DNA of 39,002 bases from a virus. The DNA is taken from the IMG/VR virus record IMGVR_UViG_3300021197_000770, positions 1 through 39,002 of that record. One strand, given 5' to 3'. How positions within the stretch are numbered: the stretch's first letter is position 1; every line of letters begins with the position of its first letter. The position numbers and the translations under genes are program-made. The notes below the pieces were generated by a model, which worked only from the letters and a program-made list of their open reading frames with translations, searched no databases and had not been told where the DNA came from. This document shows positions 14,938 through 23,654 of the stretch, piece after piece.

Positions 14938-17132
14938 TTAATTCCCGCTATTGTTTTCCATCTTAACATAAGAGATTCGTTTAGTATTTCGGTAAGATAA
15001 GTAAATTTGCCTTTTTGTTCTACTTTATTGTTTTTTATTTTTGCTAATTTATTAACATCTTTAAGGTAAGCATCGACCGGCGGAATTTCTCCCTCCTCAT
15101 CAAAAGCAAACTTTAAGTTAAATACATCTCCTTGATATGGTAAGGCATATTGCTCCTCATTGTCAAGAGTAATAAGATATATTTTTTGCTCTTCGTTTTC
15201 TCCTGTTGAGAGCGTAGATTTTTTTATACTATCAACTCCGTCAATATTTTCTACTTTATCCTTCCAAATATCAAACTTTCTCGAAGCCCTACCAGATATG
15301 CCCAAATTATTAAATTCGTTCTTGATTCTAAATTTTGCTCTTTTGTATTTATTCGGATCATTATCATTTGTTTGCCTCTTCGTTTCGGGTTCAGGCTCTG
15401 GTTCGGGAGCCGCCTCGGGAGCAGGCTCTCGGTTCACTTTGGGTTTCGGCGATGGCTCTTCTGCTTCGGGTTCTGCGGGGGTGTCTGCTGGGAGAGAATT
15501 GGCGACTTGTTCAAAAGCCTCGAAGAAAGAACTTAAAGCATTTTTATCTGTCATAAAAGCTAATCTTGCTCTAATTGATTTATATTTATCATTATTATTA
15601 AAGAAAGAATCAAGCTTTTTGGCTTTTAAACCAAGATTTTTAGCAAGGTCGACTCTTCTAATTTCATCAACTCTCCTTCTTTTTTTCTTATTTATTTCTC
15701 CTATAAAAGACTTTAGATCTCTCACGAAGTCATTAAACAACTCAACAGTAATTTCTCCTTGTTCTTGTGCGTCAATTCCATTAAGCAAATCAACGGCAGT
15801 TTGAGCAGGTGTTTTTTCAGCAGGCTCTTCTGTTGCTTGTGGTTCAGAGACAGCGGGCGCAGGTTCTGGCGCAGACTGTGCCCTATCTGTTTCGGTTTCT
15901 TCTTCGTCTGTTAAAAACAAATCTTTAAATTTTTGTCTTATAGTGTTTTGTGCTTCGGGTCCTGCGTCAAACCCGCTAAGGTAGTTATAATCTCTGTTTT
16001 TACGGGCTTTGTGAAAAGAATCTTTTCTGTTTCTATTACTAAATTTACTATTTGCTAGTTTAACATATAAATTACTAAATTCATCTTTTTCTGTTACGTT
16101 GCCTATTTGTTTGATTATTGAATTTCTGCCTTTTTCTGAAATTGGTAAGCCTGTTTCTGTATCAAAGTTTTTTTCAACTTCGGCTTCTTCTTCGCCTGCG
16201 ACTGGGCTGTCTGTTGAGGAAGGTTTGATTGCAGGTTCGTCAGCATCACGTTTAGGAACAAGAATAGATTTTAGAGTTTTATTTGTCAAACCAGAAACAC
16301 TGTTTTGTAATTGTGTCAGCACTTCTTTTGGTAAATCTGCAACTATATCTGATACCTCGTTAGAACGCTTTTTGATATAATTTTTAAGAAGAGCACCAAA
16401 CAAAAAAGTTTGCAAATTGATTCTTGGATTATTCGTTTTGATTTTTTTTGTTATATCTATTGTTTCATTTGTGGTGGTTTGTAATCTGAAATAATCACCT
16501 ACATCAGATTCGCTTAACTCAGAATCAAAAATCCTAAATAAAGATGGTAATTCAGCAATAAATTCTTTTTTAATTTGTTCTGCATTTTTACTAACACCCA
16601 GTTTTTTGAACATTGTCTCTATTGTTCTAAACTGAGATTCATTAATAAACTTAGAAAATTCATCTACAGTTATCTGTATAGGAAACGCCGATGCTCTTTG
16701 TTTTGGCTCCTCTGTTGGGGTTTGTCCTGTCGAAGCAGCGGGCTCATATCCACTAACATCAAAAGCACCTCTGTTTAGTGCTTTCAATAAGATACCCAGC
16801 CCTCTTTTGTTTGCTTGGGCAACGGCATCCATAAATGCTTTTAATTTTGGAGTATCATTTAAATTCAGCGGGACATCACCGCCAATCATGATCTTATCTT
16901 CTTGTTCTTGTAGGTTATAATTTTCGGACTTTAGTACAGCCTCAAACTCATCTACAATTGCGGAAGTATCTACTTTTATATTCAGCTTCTTGGCAAGATT
17001 AGAAATAAGATTTACAATCGTGGTTAATTCAGAAGCAGGATAGGTGCCAGCAGGCTCACCCTTCTTTTTGAAAAAATCTCTAAAGCCTTCTATTATTAGC
17101 TTGTCTTTCTCAAAACTACTCCACGTCGCCAT
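14934..17132 (-). CDS. Large hypothetical protein, probable head/core component
   Basis: 732 residues, not recognised. Several Lys/Asp-rich helical segments are separated by low-complexity linkers: a Glu/Ala/Pro stretch near residues 410-445 (APEPAPAVSEPQATEEP) and a Pro-Glu repeat near 575-590 (EPAPEAAPEPEPEPETKRQ). FSKFINES near residue 160 and YLTEILNES near the end carry (L/I)xE patterns. The last residues RWKTIAGIK resemble the scaffold end RMRKLAGIN. The start overlaps the protease gene by 17 bases, with GAGG upstream. Its place between protease and scaffold suggests a prohead-core or ejected protein. No enzymatic motif was seen. Confidence 0.65.
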   Translation of the reverse strand: MATWSSFEKDKLIIEGFRDFFKKKGEPAGTYPASELTTIVNLISNLAKKLNIKVDTSAIVDEFEAVLKSENYNLQEQEDKIMIGGDVPLNLNDTPKLKAFMDAVAQANKRGLGILLKALNRGAFDVSGYEPAASTGQTPTEEPKQRASAFPIQITVDEFSKFINESQFRTIETMFKKLGVSKNAEQIKKEFIAELPSLFRIFDSELSESDVGDYFRLQTTTNETIDITKKIKTNNPRINLQTFLFGALLKNYIKKRSNEVSDIVADLPKEVLTQLQNSVSGLTNKTLKSILVPKRDADEPAIKPSSTDSPVAGEEEAEVEKNFDTETGLPISEKGRNSIIKQIGNVTEKDEFSNLYVKLANSKFSNRNRKDSFHKARKNRDYNYLSGFDAGPEAQNTIRQKFKDLFLTDEEETETDRAQSAPEPAPAVSEPQATEEPAEKTPAQTAVDLLNGIDAQEQGEITVELFNDFVRDLKSFIGEINKKKRRRVDEIRRVDLAKNLGLKAKKLDSFFNNNDKYKSIRARLAFMTDKNALSSFFEAFEQVANSLPADTPAEPEAEEPSPKPKVNREPAPEAAPEPEPEPETKRQTNDNDPNKYKRAKFRIKNEFNNLGISGRASRKFDIWKDKVENIDGVDSIKKSTLSTGENEEQKIYLITLDNEEQYALPYQGDVFNLKFAFDEEGEIPPVDAYLKDVNKLAKIKNNKVEQKGKFTYLTEILNESLMLRWKTIAGIK

Positions 17133-17724
17133 CTTTTAATACCTCATTTAATAATCTGTTAATTCGATCTGCCTTGGTGAATACTTGGTTGGTGTATTCT
17201 TTTCCTTCTTTCACCATGAATGCTTCTGGGGTGGAAGGCTCTGAAACAAAGTCAAAGCAGATAAGTTGAAAGTCATCCTGAACGACGGTTTGTCCATTTC
17301 TGTTTTCTACAGAACCCATGCCGCGAGAAGAAATACCTAACTTAACTCCTGACTCTACGAGAGACTTGAGAACTTGTCCTGACGGTGTATCGAGTACCTT
17401 TACCTTACCCATGACAGTATCCCCATCCATCCAGATTGAGGTGACGAGATGGGAAGCGTTCTTAAGATTAATAACGGAATCATCTGGGTGATCTAATTCG
17501 CCAAGTGCTCTATTTTCTTTTACTAACTTTTTATAGTTTTCTACTTCTCGTACCAAAACCTCGTAAGGGTAAACGCGACCGTTGCCGTTTTGTGTATTGG
17601 CTTGTTGTAGTTTACCAGTAAGATACATTCCGCCAGCAGCAACAAAGCGCTTTTCATCTTCGGTTAGAAGATCTTGGCATACACCGCCATCACATAGTTC
17701 GTAGTATTCTCGTAGTAGTTTCAT
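17116..17724 (-). CDS. Prohead core protease (gp21-like)
   Basis: Serine protease of the herpesvirus-assemblin/T4 gp21 type that cuts scaffold, capsid and internal proteins during head maturation. 202 residues from ATG 17724; a longer frame to 17784 only overlaps the previous gene. Visible motifs are RALGELDHPDD with His79, NLKNASHLV around residues 87-93, and VKLGISSRGMGS with the probable nucleophile serine at 132-133. SEPSTPEAFM follows. The N-terminus MKLLREYYEL resembles the tag family seen on nearby proteins. The known family specificity is cleavage after (L/I)xE. It lies five bases after the tagged 17727 gene. Confidence 0.92.
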   Translation of the reverse strand: MKLLREYYELCDGGVCQDLLTEDEKRFVAAGGMYLTGKLQQANTQNGNGRVYPYEVLVREVENYKKLVKENRALGELDHPDDSVINLKNASHLVTSIWMDGDTVMGKVKVLDTPSGQVLKSLVESGVKLGISSRGMGSVENRNGQTVVQDDFQLICFDFVSEPSTPEAFMVKEGKEYTNQVFTKADRINRLLNEVLKDGDVE

Positions 17725-17726
17725 TT

Positions 17727-18215
17727 TTATATAGCCTTTTTCAATAACGCTTGGGCGTCCAAAAGTCTCTCTGCCAAACCCCAACGCAAAGCTTTGTTGG
17801 CATTAGAAAGTTTATGCATAAAGCCGCCTCTTTCTTTGTCTTTAGTATCAAAAATATCTAACATCTTATTACGTTCAGGTATAAACGATAGTGCTTTTTC
17901 AATTTGATCAGGCGATAAGTTAACAACTTGCATTTCTTGTTCATTTATAGAAGTATCATCATAGGCAAGCCGACTTTTATCGGTTTGAGTTGCACTCGAT
18001 AGGGCGTAGTTTGCTCTAGCTATCATTGCTTCATTAGAGTTTCCACCAGCTTGTTTTTCAACAAAGCGTAAGTACTCTTGAGGATCATAGGGGATACCAA
18101 GAGCTTCTTTCGCATTTGTGGCAGCGGAGAGCAATTGATCAAACAATTGCTCTGTCTCGGGGTGGTATTCACCCTCATTTATAAATTTTTTCCAATTTTC
18201 GATCAGTAGTTTCAT
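17727..18215 (-). CDS. Tagged hypothetical protein (possible internal head protein)
   Basis: 162 residues, mostly helical, no family recognised. It starts MKLLIENWKKFINE-GEYH, a close match to the tags at 26407 and 26799 and similar in layout to the T4 internal-protein targeting peptide MKTYQEFIAE. Cleavage after FINE would leave about 148 residues. The body has helices such as EQLFDQLLSAATNAKEAL and SPDQIEKALSFIPERNKML. It is immediately upstream of the prohead protease gene. The start has GGAAC before the ATG, downstream of a small GCGGG/CCCGC hairpin. Confidence 0.65.
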   Translation of the reverse strand: MKLLIENWKKFINEGEYHPETEQLFDQLLSAATNAKEALGIPYDPQEYLRFVEKQAGGNSNEAMIARANYALSSATQTDKSRLAYDDTSINEQEMQVVNLSPDQIEKALSFIPERNKMLDIFDTKDKERGGFMHKLSNANKALRWGLAERLLDAQALLKKAI

Positions 18216-18249
18216 TTGTGTTCCTTTGTGCGGGCGCTACCCGCGTGAG

Positions 18250-18315
18250 TTAAGAGCCTTTGCAACAAAGACGAACTGGCTGCAAGCCCCATTTCTTAGT
18301 AAGATAGTTGTTCAT
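18250..18315 (-). CDS. Candidate 21-residue microprotein
   Basis: A short frame, MNNYLTKKWGLQ then PVRLCCKGS, starts at ATG 18315. The ATG overlaps the preceding TGA (TGATG) and AAAAGGAGAAG lies just upstream, so translational coupling is credible. It contains adjacent cysteines. Nothing is known of its function. The 34 bases after it contain the hairpin GCGGG-TAGCG-CCCGC, which has no T tract. Confidence 0.4.
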   Translation of the reverse strand: MNNYLTKKWGLQPVRLCCKGS

Positions 18316-18665
18316 CACTCTTCTCCTTTTGACTCTTCTTCTTGTTCGTATATGTAATTATGCCTTACTTGAATTCCGTCATCTCCAAAGGTCATATTAA
18401 GAACATATGAAGTCGCAGATGAAAGACAGCCAAGCATAAAAGCATTAACCAAAGTTGGGTCAAACGTAAATAGTTCAGTCCAAGGAGAAAGTAGGACTAA
18501 AAACCAACCAACGTGGAAGCCCATGCACATAGGGCAGTGAAAAACCTTACCGTAGCCCCGGTAGGATTCCTTGTGAGGTCTTAGTTTTTTTATTATGGGC
18601 ATGTCGCTATAGACTAAAATTTGTGTTAGTCCGTAGGCTATTAGGACGAATAAAGCAAGTTCCAT
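18315..18665 (-). CDS. Small membrane protein with CPMCMGFHVG motif
   Basis: 116 residues. Membrane segments are at about 1-18 (ELALFVLIAYGLTQILV), 50-62 (HVGWFLVLLSPW) and 73-90 (VNAFMLGCLSSATSYVL). Between the first two is a basic loop and HCPMCMGFHVG. That layout, with C-P-x-C-x-G-F next to a membrane helix, resembles the DUF1360-type phage and bacterial membrane proteins of unknown function. The tail is acidic (EQEEESKGEE). It lies nine bases after the 18674 gene. The cysteines could bind a metal or be acylated; this is not known. Confidence 0.65.
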   Translation of the reverse strand: MELALFVLIAYGLTQILVYSDMPIIKKLRPHKESYRGYGKVFHCPMCMGFHVGWFLVLLSPWTELFTFDPTLVNAFMLGCLSSATSYVLNMTFGDDGIQVRHNYIYEQEEESKGEE

Positions 18666-18673
18666 GTAATCTC

Positions 18674-19246
18674 CTATATTGTGTACATGTAAGACATGGT
18701 ATAAGAATCTCTGCCGTAACCCTTACGAATAGAACCCTGTTCGTCTCTCTGTGGAACCTCACCAAGCTCTGTAGAGTCGGTCTTGTCTGGGTTGGTGTAT
18801 TCATCTTCAACGCCTGCAACCACAGCTTCAACATTGTCGTAGTATGGCTTTTCTTCTTTGATAAACTTTTCTATACTCACGAGCGCGAACTTGGCTGCGT
18901 TGAGCTTCCCGTCTGCTGCTTCTTGTAACTTTGCCTCCATCGCTCCGTAGAATGAGGCACCACGGATTGACTCAGGAATGACGATGCCTTTGCGTGCAAG
19001 ATGGTTGAACAGACGGTTCTGCGCGCCGTATGTGAAGTCGGTCATTGTTTGTTTGGGGAACGCAGTAACCTTTTTGTCTTTCCCAGAAAGCACTATATCA
19101 ATGTCTCCGTGGTCAAAGATCATAAGATCACCACTTAGAGACTTACGAATGTTTAGTTCAAGAGTTACGGTAGGAGGTGGAGTCTTTGGCTTAATTGTAA
19201 CCTTGACCGGCTCCGGTACTGGGACTATTCTAACTGTTACTGCCAT
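18674..19246 (-). CDS. Hypothetical structural/assembly protein
   Basis: 190 residues, unrecognised. The N-terminal 30 residues are Pro/Val-rich (VRIVPVPEPVKVTIKPKTPP). A beta segment follows (LSGDLMIFDHGDIDIVLSG), then a helical region (GASFYGAMEAKLQEAADGK, AAKFALVSIEKFIKEEKPYY). The C-terminus is acidic then polar (GYGRDSYTMSYMYTI). It overlaps the end of the 19230 gene by 17 bases with AAGGAAA upstream, so the portal, 19230 and this gene form one coupled set. Position between portal and prohead protease suggests head assembly. Confidence 0.6.
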   Translation of the reverse strand: MAVTVRIVPVPEPVKVTIKPKTPPPTVTLELNIRKSLSGDLMIFDHGDIDIVLSGKDKKVTAFPKQTMTDFTYGAQNRLFNHLARKGIVIPESIRGASFYGAMEAKLQEAADGKLNAAKFALVSIEKFIKEEKPYYDNVEAVVAGVEDEYTNPDKTDSTELGEVPQRDEQGSIRKGYGRDSYTMSYMYTI

Positions 19247-20060
19247 CGTCGTAGATTTCCTTTACAAGTTCTTGTGTTTTTAATATAGTGAACAGAGTTG
19301 TCTCTGTTAATATAATTTTGTTTGATAGAGCATCAAGGCGTTCCTTGACCAACTTTGTTTTATTGATCATTTCTTTATCAGCGGCAACCTCTTCTATCTC
19401 TGCTGCTTTCTCTAATGATTCTTTTAACCTGCCGAGTTCACGATTGAGGTAGATTTTTAATTCTATCTCTTCGTTTGAAAACGAAGAGATGTACTGGCTT
19501 AGTAAAGCTTTTTGTTCTCGCAGCAGGGTATCACCATACTTTTTATTAAACTTATTGGTAAAAGTTGCAAAAGTGATGCTGTCTATTGGCTCTAGTTTTG
19601 ATACTTCAGTGTTGCCAGCCATCCCCTCAACAATCTTAGCTTCAAGCATCACTGATTGCTTGGGCGAATTCGTGTTGAACATCTTTGCGATGGTCGCGAG
19701 AGACTTATAGTTTGGAACAAAGTTGTTGAATGCCTGGGGGCTCAGTTCTCTGTTGATGTCTTTGATGACTTCAGTTTGTTGTTTGAACAACCCATCGGGG
19801 TCAATAAGGCGCTTGGCAGCCAGCGCAGCCTCCACAATTTTTTTGCTAGTGGCTTGGTCTATATTCTGATTTTCATACAGGGAGCGGTAGCATTCAAGGT
19901 CTTTCTTGAGCAGCGAGTCACCTGTGAAATGCTTACGGACAATAGAAACCACTTTAGCTTTTCTTTCTACATCACCCTTAATAATAGCAACAGTTGCTTC
20001 GCGAGCGAGTGCTTCAAATACAAATGCCGTATTTCTCTTTTTATTGTGTTTATTCTTCAT
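19230..20060 (-). CDS. Helical hypothetical protein next to portal
   Basis: 276 residues, almost entirely helical with a basic start (KNKHNKKRNTAFVFEALARE). There is a conserved-looking NNFVPNYKSLATIAKMFNT segment near residue 112 and a C-terminal helical bundle (EKAAEIEEVAADKEMINKTK). No membrane segment. It overlaps the portal gene by 11 bases. T4 has the small core proteins gp67 and gp68 in this position, but this protein is larger and I see no clear homology. A prohead-core role is inferred from position only. Confidence 0.6.
   Translation of the reverse strand: MKNKHNKKRNTAFVFEALAREATVAIIKGDVERKAKVVSIVRKHFTGDSLLKKDLECYRSLYENQNIDQATSKKIVEAALAAKRLIDPDGLFKQQTEVIKDINRELSPQAFNNFVPNYKSLATIAKMFNTNSPKQSVMLEAKIVEGMAGNTEVSKLEPIDSITFATFTNKFNKKYGDTLLREQKALLSQYISSFSNEEIELKIYLNRELGRLKESLEKAAEIEEVAADKEMINKTKLVKERLDALSNKIILTETTLFTILKTQELVKEIYDDGSNS
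19465..19490. repeat. Perfect 12-base inverted repeat, 2-base spacer
   Basis: ATCTCTTCGTTT and AAACGAAGAGAT flank a two-base spacer, inside the 19230 gene (region encoding SSFSNEEIE). No T tract follows on either strand. It may be a protein-binding palindrome, or chance constrained by the coding sequence. Confidence 0.7.
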
Positions 20061-22056
20061 TATTGTTCTCCATAACTTTGGTCTCTAGTGATTCAAGCAG
20101 GAACTTAACAGAGTTATCCATCTCAAGAAGAGCAAACTCTTCTTCCTGATCTCTTAGGTAAATAGGGTCTTGTTCTTCATAAATACCTCGGGACAGGGAT
20201 CTTAACTCTGAGCCGCCAAGGTTGTTTGTTCTATAAGTGTTCATTTCGGGCGTAGAGATGCTAGCGTAGTTTCTGCTTCTAGCTCCTCCTGGTCGTTTGT
20301 CAACAGCTACCTTTTTGTATTTTGCACCTTTCCATTTTTTCTTAGTATAAGTTTTTCCTTTTCTAGCTCTTTTGTTTAAATTCCATTTTTGGTTTCTTGC
20401 TAGACGGGGCGAATCGCGTGAGCCAGGAGGTGTTGCTAGAAGGGCGCTTTCTTCGCCACCGTCTTCACCCCCGCCAAGATCTTCACCGCCTTCTTCACCG
20501 CCAAGGTCAAGCTCACTGGCGGCACCTTCACCGCCAAGGTCGAGACCACCCTCGCCTCCAAGGTCGAGACCGCCACCACCACTAGCCTCGGCAGCAGCTT
20601 CAGCAACTCCTTCAAGCTCAGTGTCGTGTTTACGATCGTAGAATTGCTCTCGTTGGTTACGAAGGAACTCTTCATGAGACATCCCAAAGATGTTGTCAGC
20701 AACCCACCGACGAGAGAAATAACCCTCAGTGGCAGAAGCAGCAATATCAAACTTGTTCTTCCAGTGCTCAAGCTCTTGGAGTTCAGCAATCTTACTTGGG
20801 TTATTGAGAGCAAGCTTAAAGTTTATAAGATCCTCTCCTCTGTAACCAAGAGTATAAAGGTGGATGATACCGACCTTTTCCAACTCGTGAAGAATAGAAC
20901 GTTGAAGTCGCTGAATAGTGCGAGCAAAGCGAATGTCTTTTGTTGCAAGGGTTGTCTTATCTTCCTGTGCGCCTTCCCCCATTGTAAGGTATGCCTGGGG
21001 AATCTTGATTCCTGAAAACATTTTATCGCGAAGATATTTGATATCGTCAATCGCGGTTGTATTCTGTCCTGCACCCAGGTTCTGAATATCGGTTACAGAG
21101 CCGGCACGGACAGGAATATAATAGTCCTCTTCGATGGAGAGTGGGTTGTAGCGGAGGTCAATACGCCCAGTATCTTTATTAACAATCGTATGACGCTTTA
21201 GCTGAGTGACAATCTTCTGCATGTATTGTTCAACTTCCTGCGGAGGAATAGCGCCAACATCAATTTTAAATACCTTTCTCTCAGACGAACGAACAATGCG
21301 ATAAGCCATCATTGCATCTTCCATTAGGGTAAGCTGTCGCCAAATGCGTCGGACTGGCTCAAGAACGGAAGTCCCGTATGGAGAATATTTATCGTTACCA
21401 AGAATACGGAAGTGGGCAATCTGCCAGTTCTCAAATGTCATGCCTGCGGAGTTCCATTGATATTGGACATAGTTTGGATTTGTCGCGTCAAGACCCTCAA
21501 GTCTTTCCACTTCTTGCAGAGGTATAGCGATTGTGGATTGGACGCCCATTTCATCATCAATATCAAGATATAGAGCAAAGTCTCCATACTTGCACATTGT
21601 GCGGCACCAACCAAAAAGATTGTGTTCTATATTCATGACATTGTGATAAAGAATATTAAGAACAGCCTTGATTTCATCATTGCGGCACTTGATATTAAGC
21701 ATGGGAGAGAGAGCAGAAAATGTGGTCATCTCGTCTGCGTAGATGTCCAGAGCAGAAGCCAACTCGGGCATATATTCCATCTGGTCAAAGTCAATATAAC
21801 GCTCGGACCTCTGTTGATTGGCAATTGCGTTTGCTGCTATGGTGTCAAGCGGATTATACTGCTCTTTCTTAAATTGCTGACCTGACGCCGATTTGAACCT
21901 TGTAGAATACTTATCAAGATGCTGTCTGCGTATTTTTCGACCCGACTCAGACCGGTAACTGATAATCGGACCAGAGAACAGCCGAGTAAGAGCACGGAAT
22001 AGTTGAGATTCTCTATTTGCTGGGTTTTTGCCTTGCTTTACGTTTCTGGGTGCCAT
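20050..22056 (-). CDS. Portal protein (gp20-like)
   Basis: Dodecameric portal at the head vertex, nucleating head assembly and serving as DNA channel. 668 residues, longer than T4 gp20 (524). Characteristic stretches are RSERYIDFDQMEYMPELASA then LDIYADE (about 82-108), FGWCRTMCKYGDFALYLDID, WQIAHFRILGNDKYSPYGTS, and KTTLATKDIRFARTIQRLQR. Residues 485-540 are a Gly/Glu/Asp/Leu low-complexity region with repeated LDLGGEGG units, followed by a very basic segment (KRARKGKTYTKKKWKGAKYK) and an acidic C-terminus. These tail segments are not in T4. It lies eight bases after the terminase gene. Confidence 0.93.
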   Translation of the reverse strand: MAPRNVKQGKNPANRESQLFRALTRLFSGPIISYRSESGRKIRRQHLDKYSTRFKSASGQQFKKEQYNPLDTIAANAIANQQRSERYIDFDQMEYMPELASALDIYADEMTTFSALSPMLNIKCRNDEIKAVLNILYHNVMNIEHNLFGWCRTMCKYGDFALYLDIDDEMGVQSTIAIPLQEVERLEGLDATNPNYVQYQWNSAGMTFENWQIAHFRILGNDKYSPYGTSVLEPVRRIWRQLTLMEDAMMAYRIVRSSERKVFKIDVGAIPPQEVEQYMQKIVTQLKRHTIVNKDTGRIDLRYNPLSIEEDYYIPVRAGSVTDIQNLGAGQNTTAIDDIKYLRDKMFSGIKIPQAYLTMGEGAQEDKTTLATKDIRFARTIQRLQRSILHELEKVGIIHLYTLGYRGEDLINFKLALNNPSKIAELQELEHWKNKFDIAASATEGYFSRRWVADNIFGMSHEEFLRNQREQFYDRKHDTELEGVAEAAAEASGGGGLDLGGEGGLDLGGEGAASELDLGGEEGGEDLGGGEDGGEESALLATPPGSRDSPRLARNQKWNLNKRARKGKTYTKKKWKGAKYKKVAVDKRPGGARSRNYASISTPEMNTYRTNNLGGSELRSLSRGIYEEQDPIYLRDQEEEFALLEMDNSVKFLLESLETKVMENNNEE

Positions 22057-22063
22057 TAAATTC

Positions 22064-23644
22064 TCACTTAATTATCCACATATATTGGGAGTATAGATTT
22101 CTTGCTTCGTTTATTTTACTAGTTTGATCTTCGCCCGTGTAGCCAATTTGTCCTTTTATCTGTGTACTAAGAGTTGTTCTGGAAGTCATTATTGAGTCAA
22201 CGAATGCTTTTTGGTAGTTTAAGTCTCGGGCGCTTGTCTGGAGGGCGGTGTCTCTAACCCAGCAGCAAATCGCAAGAGCCATCACTAAGTCATCGTTATA
22301 ACCTCTCATAGCTTGTGGCTTTCCGTTGTACCAAATAAAAGTGCGAAACTCATTTGCCAAACGCGAAGAATATGTCTTAACTAGTTTGTTTCGAACAAAC
22401 TCTTCTAACTTTGCGACAATCAAAGGTCTGGTCTTGCTTGTAGTTGAAAAACCAGCGATAGCACCTGTGCGGTGCTCGCCTAAATGCTGGTCAATGTACT
22501 CGTGTGTGGATTTGATCGAGTAATACAAATTTGGATAAGCATACTCTACAAGCTTATCGATAACAGTGTAGCCAATAGAGTTGTTTTCTACAACCAACAT
22601 ACAGTTGCCGTATTCCCTGCCAACTTGATTCAACATATTCGCATAGAGATCTGGCGTTGGTTTACCCATATATTCGCCCACAATCTCCATTGTTTCAAGT
22701 TTGAGAATATGGAATGTAGAGCTATCAGCACCATCACCTCTTGCTACATCTGCTGCAAGCAGATAATTACAACTTGGGTCGTATTCCTCCCAAATCCAAA
22801 AGTTTCTGTCGAAGCCTGTTTTGTGTTTTGGTTCTTGGATGTTGGACATAATCCACTCCATGTTGTCTGGGTCTATAACAGTCTCACCAGAAGTATTGAA
22901 GTTACATTCCAACTCCTGGGCAATTTGTCGGCGCGACATGTTTTTGGTTTCTTTCTTGAACCATTCTTCGTCCCTCTCAGGGTGAACATCCCACATAAGA
23001 GTTGTGAGATAAAAATTATTGTCGTTACTCTCAGCACCTATGCAGGTCTTATGAAACCAGTTGCCAACACCGTTTGGTGTAGAAATTGCGATGCAACGAC
23101 CACCAGTTGATAGCGTTGGGTATAGACCAGTCCAAAGATCTTCAAGACCTTCAATGTGCGCAGCCTCGTCAAGAACAAGAAGAGACAGCGCCTCGGAACG
23201 ACCAGCATCGCCAGAGGTAGAGGCTGCCTTAATTGAAGAACCATTTGACAACTCAAAAGACGTGCGGTTGTCAGTTGTAATGTTTGCTATCCTGATCCAG
23301 TCAGGAAGATTCTTCATAATGTTTTTGACTTTTCGCACCAAGTTGCCTGCTGTCTCGAACTTGGTTGCCATAACAAGAATGGCTTTGTCACGGTGGAATA
23401 ACATCATCCAAACAATGTAGCCAGCGGTAATTGTTGAGATACCTAATTGGCGACCTTTGTTGATTACATTGAAACGATAGTCGTTAAAGTCTTTTAATAA
23501 TTGATCCTGATAATCATAGGTTTTAAACAACATAAGCCCGTGCATCGGGTGAGAGATACGGGCGTAGTTTTTTAGAAAGTAAGAGGGGTCTTTACCGCAC
23601 TTAACAATTTCTTTGAGTATTTGTTTTTTTGTTAATCTTGGCAT
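22064..23644 (-). CDS. Large terminase subunit (gp17-like)
   Basis: ATP-driven DNA packaging motor and headful nuclease. 526 residues against 610 in T4. Walker A-like GRQLGIST at 64-71, Walker B LLVLDEA at 155-161, and coupling motif STPNG at 188-192. The C-terminal RNase H-type nuclease has LLAADVARGDGADSS with Asp299, a later LVVENNSIG with a Glu, and GYNDDLVMALAIC with paired Asp. It is followed by the portal gene. No gp16-like small terminase is obvious; the two genes just upstream do not look like gp16. Confidence 0.95.
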   Translation of the reverse strand: MPRLTKKQILKEIVKCGKDPSYFLKNYARISHPMHGLMLFKTYDYQDQLLKDFNDYRFNVINKGRQLGISTITAGYIVWMMLFHRDKAILVMATKFETAGNLVRKVKNIMKNLPDWIRIANITTDNRTSFELSNGSSIKAASTSGDAGRSEALSLLVLDEAAHIEGLEDLWTGLYPTLSTGGRCIAISTPNGVGNWFHKTCIGAESNDNNFYLTTLMWDVHPERDEEWFKKETKNMSRRQIAQELECNFNTSGETVIDPDNMEWIMSNIQEPKHKTGFDRNFWIWEEYDPSCNYLLAADVARGDGADSSTFHILKLETMEIVGEYMGKPTPDLYANMLNQVGREYGNCMLVVENNSIGYTVIDKLVEYAYPNLYYSIKSTHEYIDQHLGEHRTGAIAGFSTTSKTRPLIVAKLEEFVRNKLVKTYSSRLANEFRTFIWYNGKPQAMRGYNDDLVMALAICCWVRDTALQTSARDLNYQKAFVDSIMTSRTTLSTQIKGQIGYTGEDQTSKINEARNLYSQYMWIIK

Positions 23645-23654
23645 TCATCTTTCT

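Noticed and set aside
15160-15804. Plus-strand 214-residue frame
   Set aside because: Lies wholly inside the 732-residue minus-strand gene; composition mirrors its Pro-Glu linkers.
18241-18262. GCGGG/CCCGC hairpin as a terminator
   Set aside because: Five-base stem with no T tract on the minus strand.
18466-18474. ACTATTTAC copy inside the 18315 membrane-protein gene
   Set aside because: It encodes part of TELFTF in a conserved-looking frame and no gene starts close behind it; treated as chance.
22484-23110. Plus-strand 208-residue frame
   Set aside because: Antisense to terminase, which has intact Walker and nuclease motifs.
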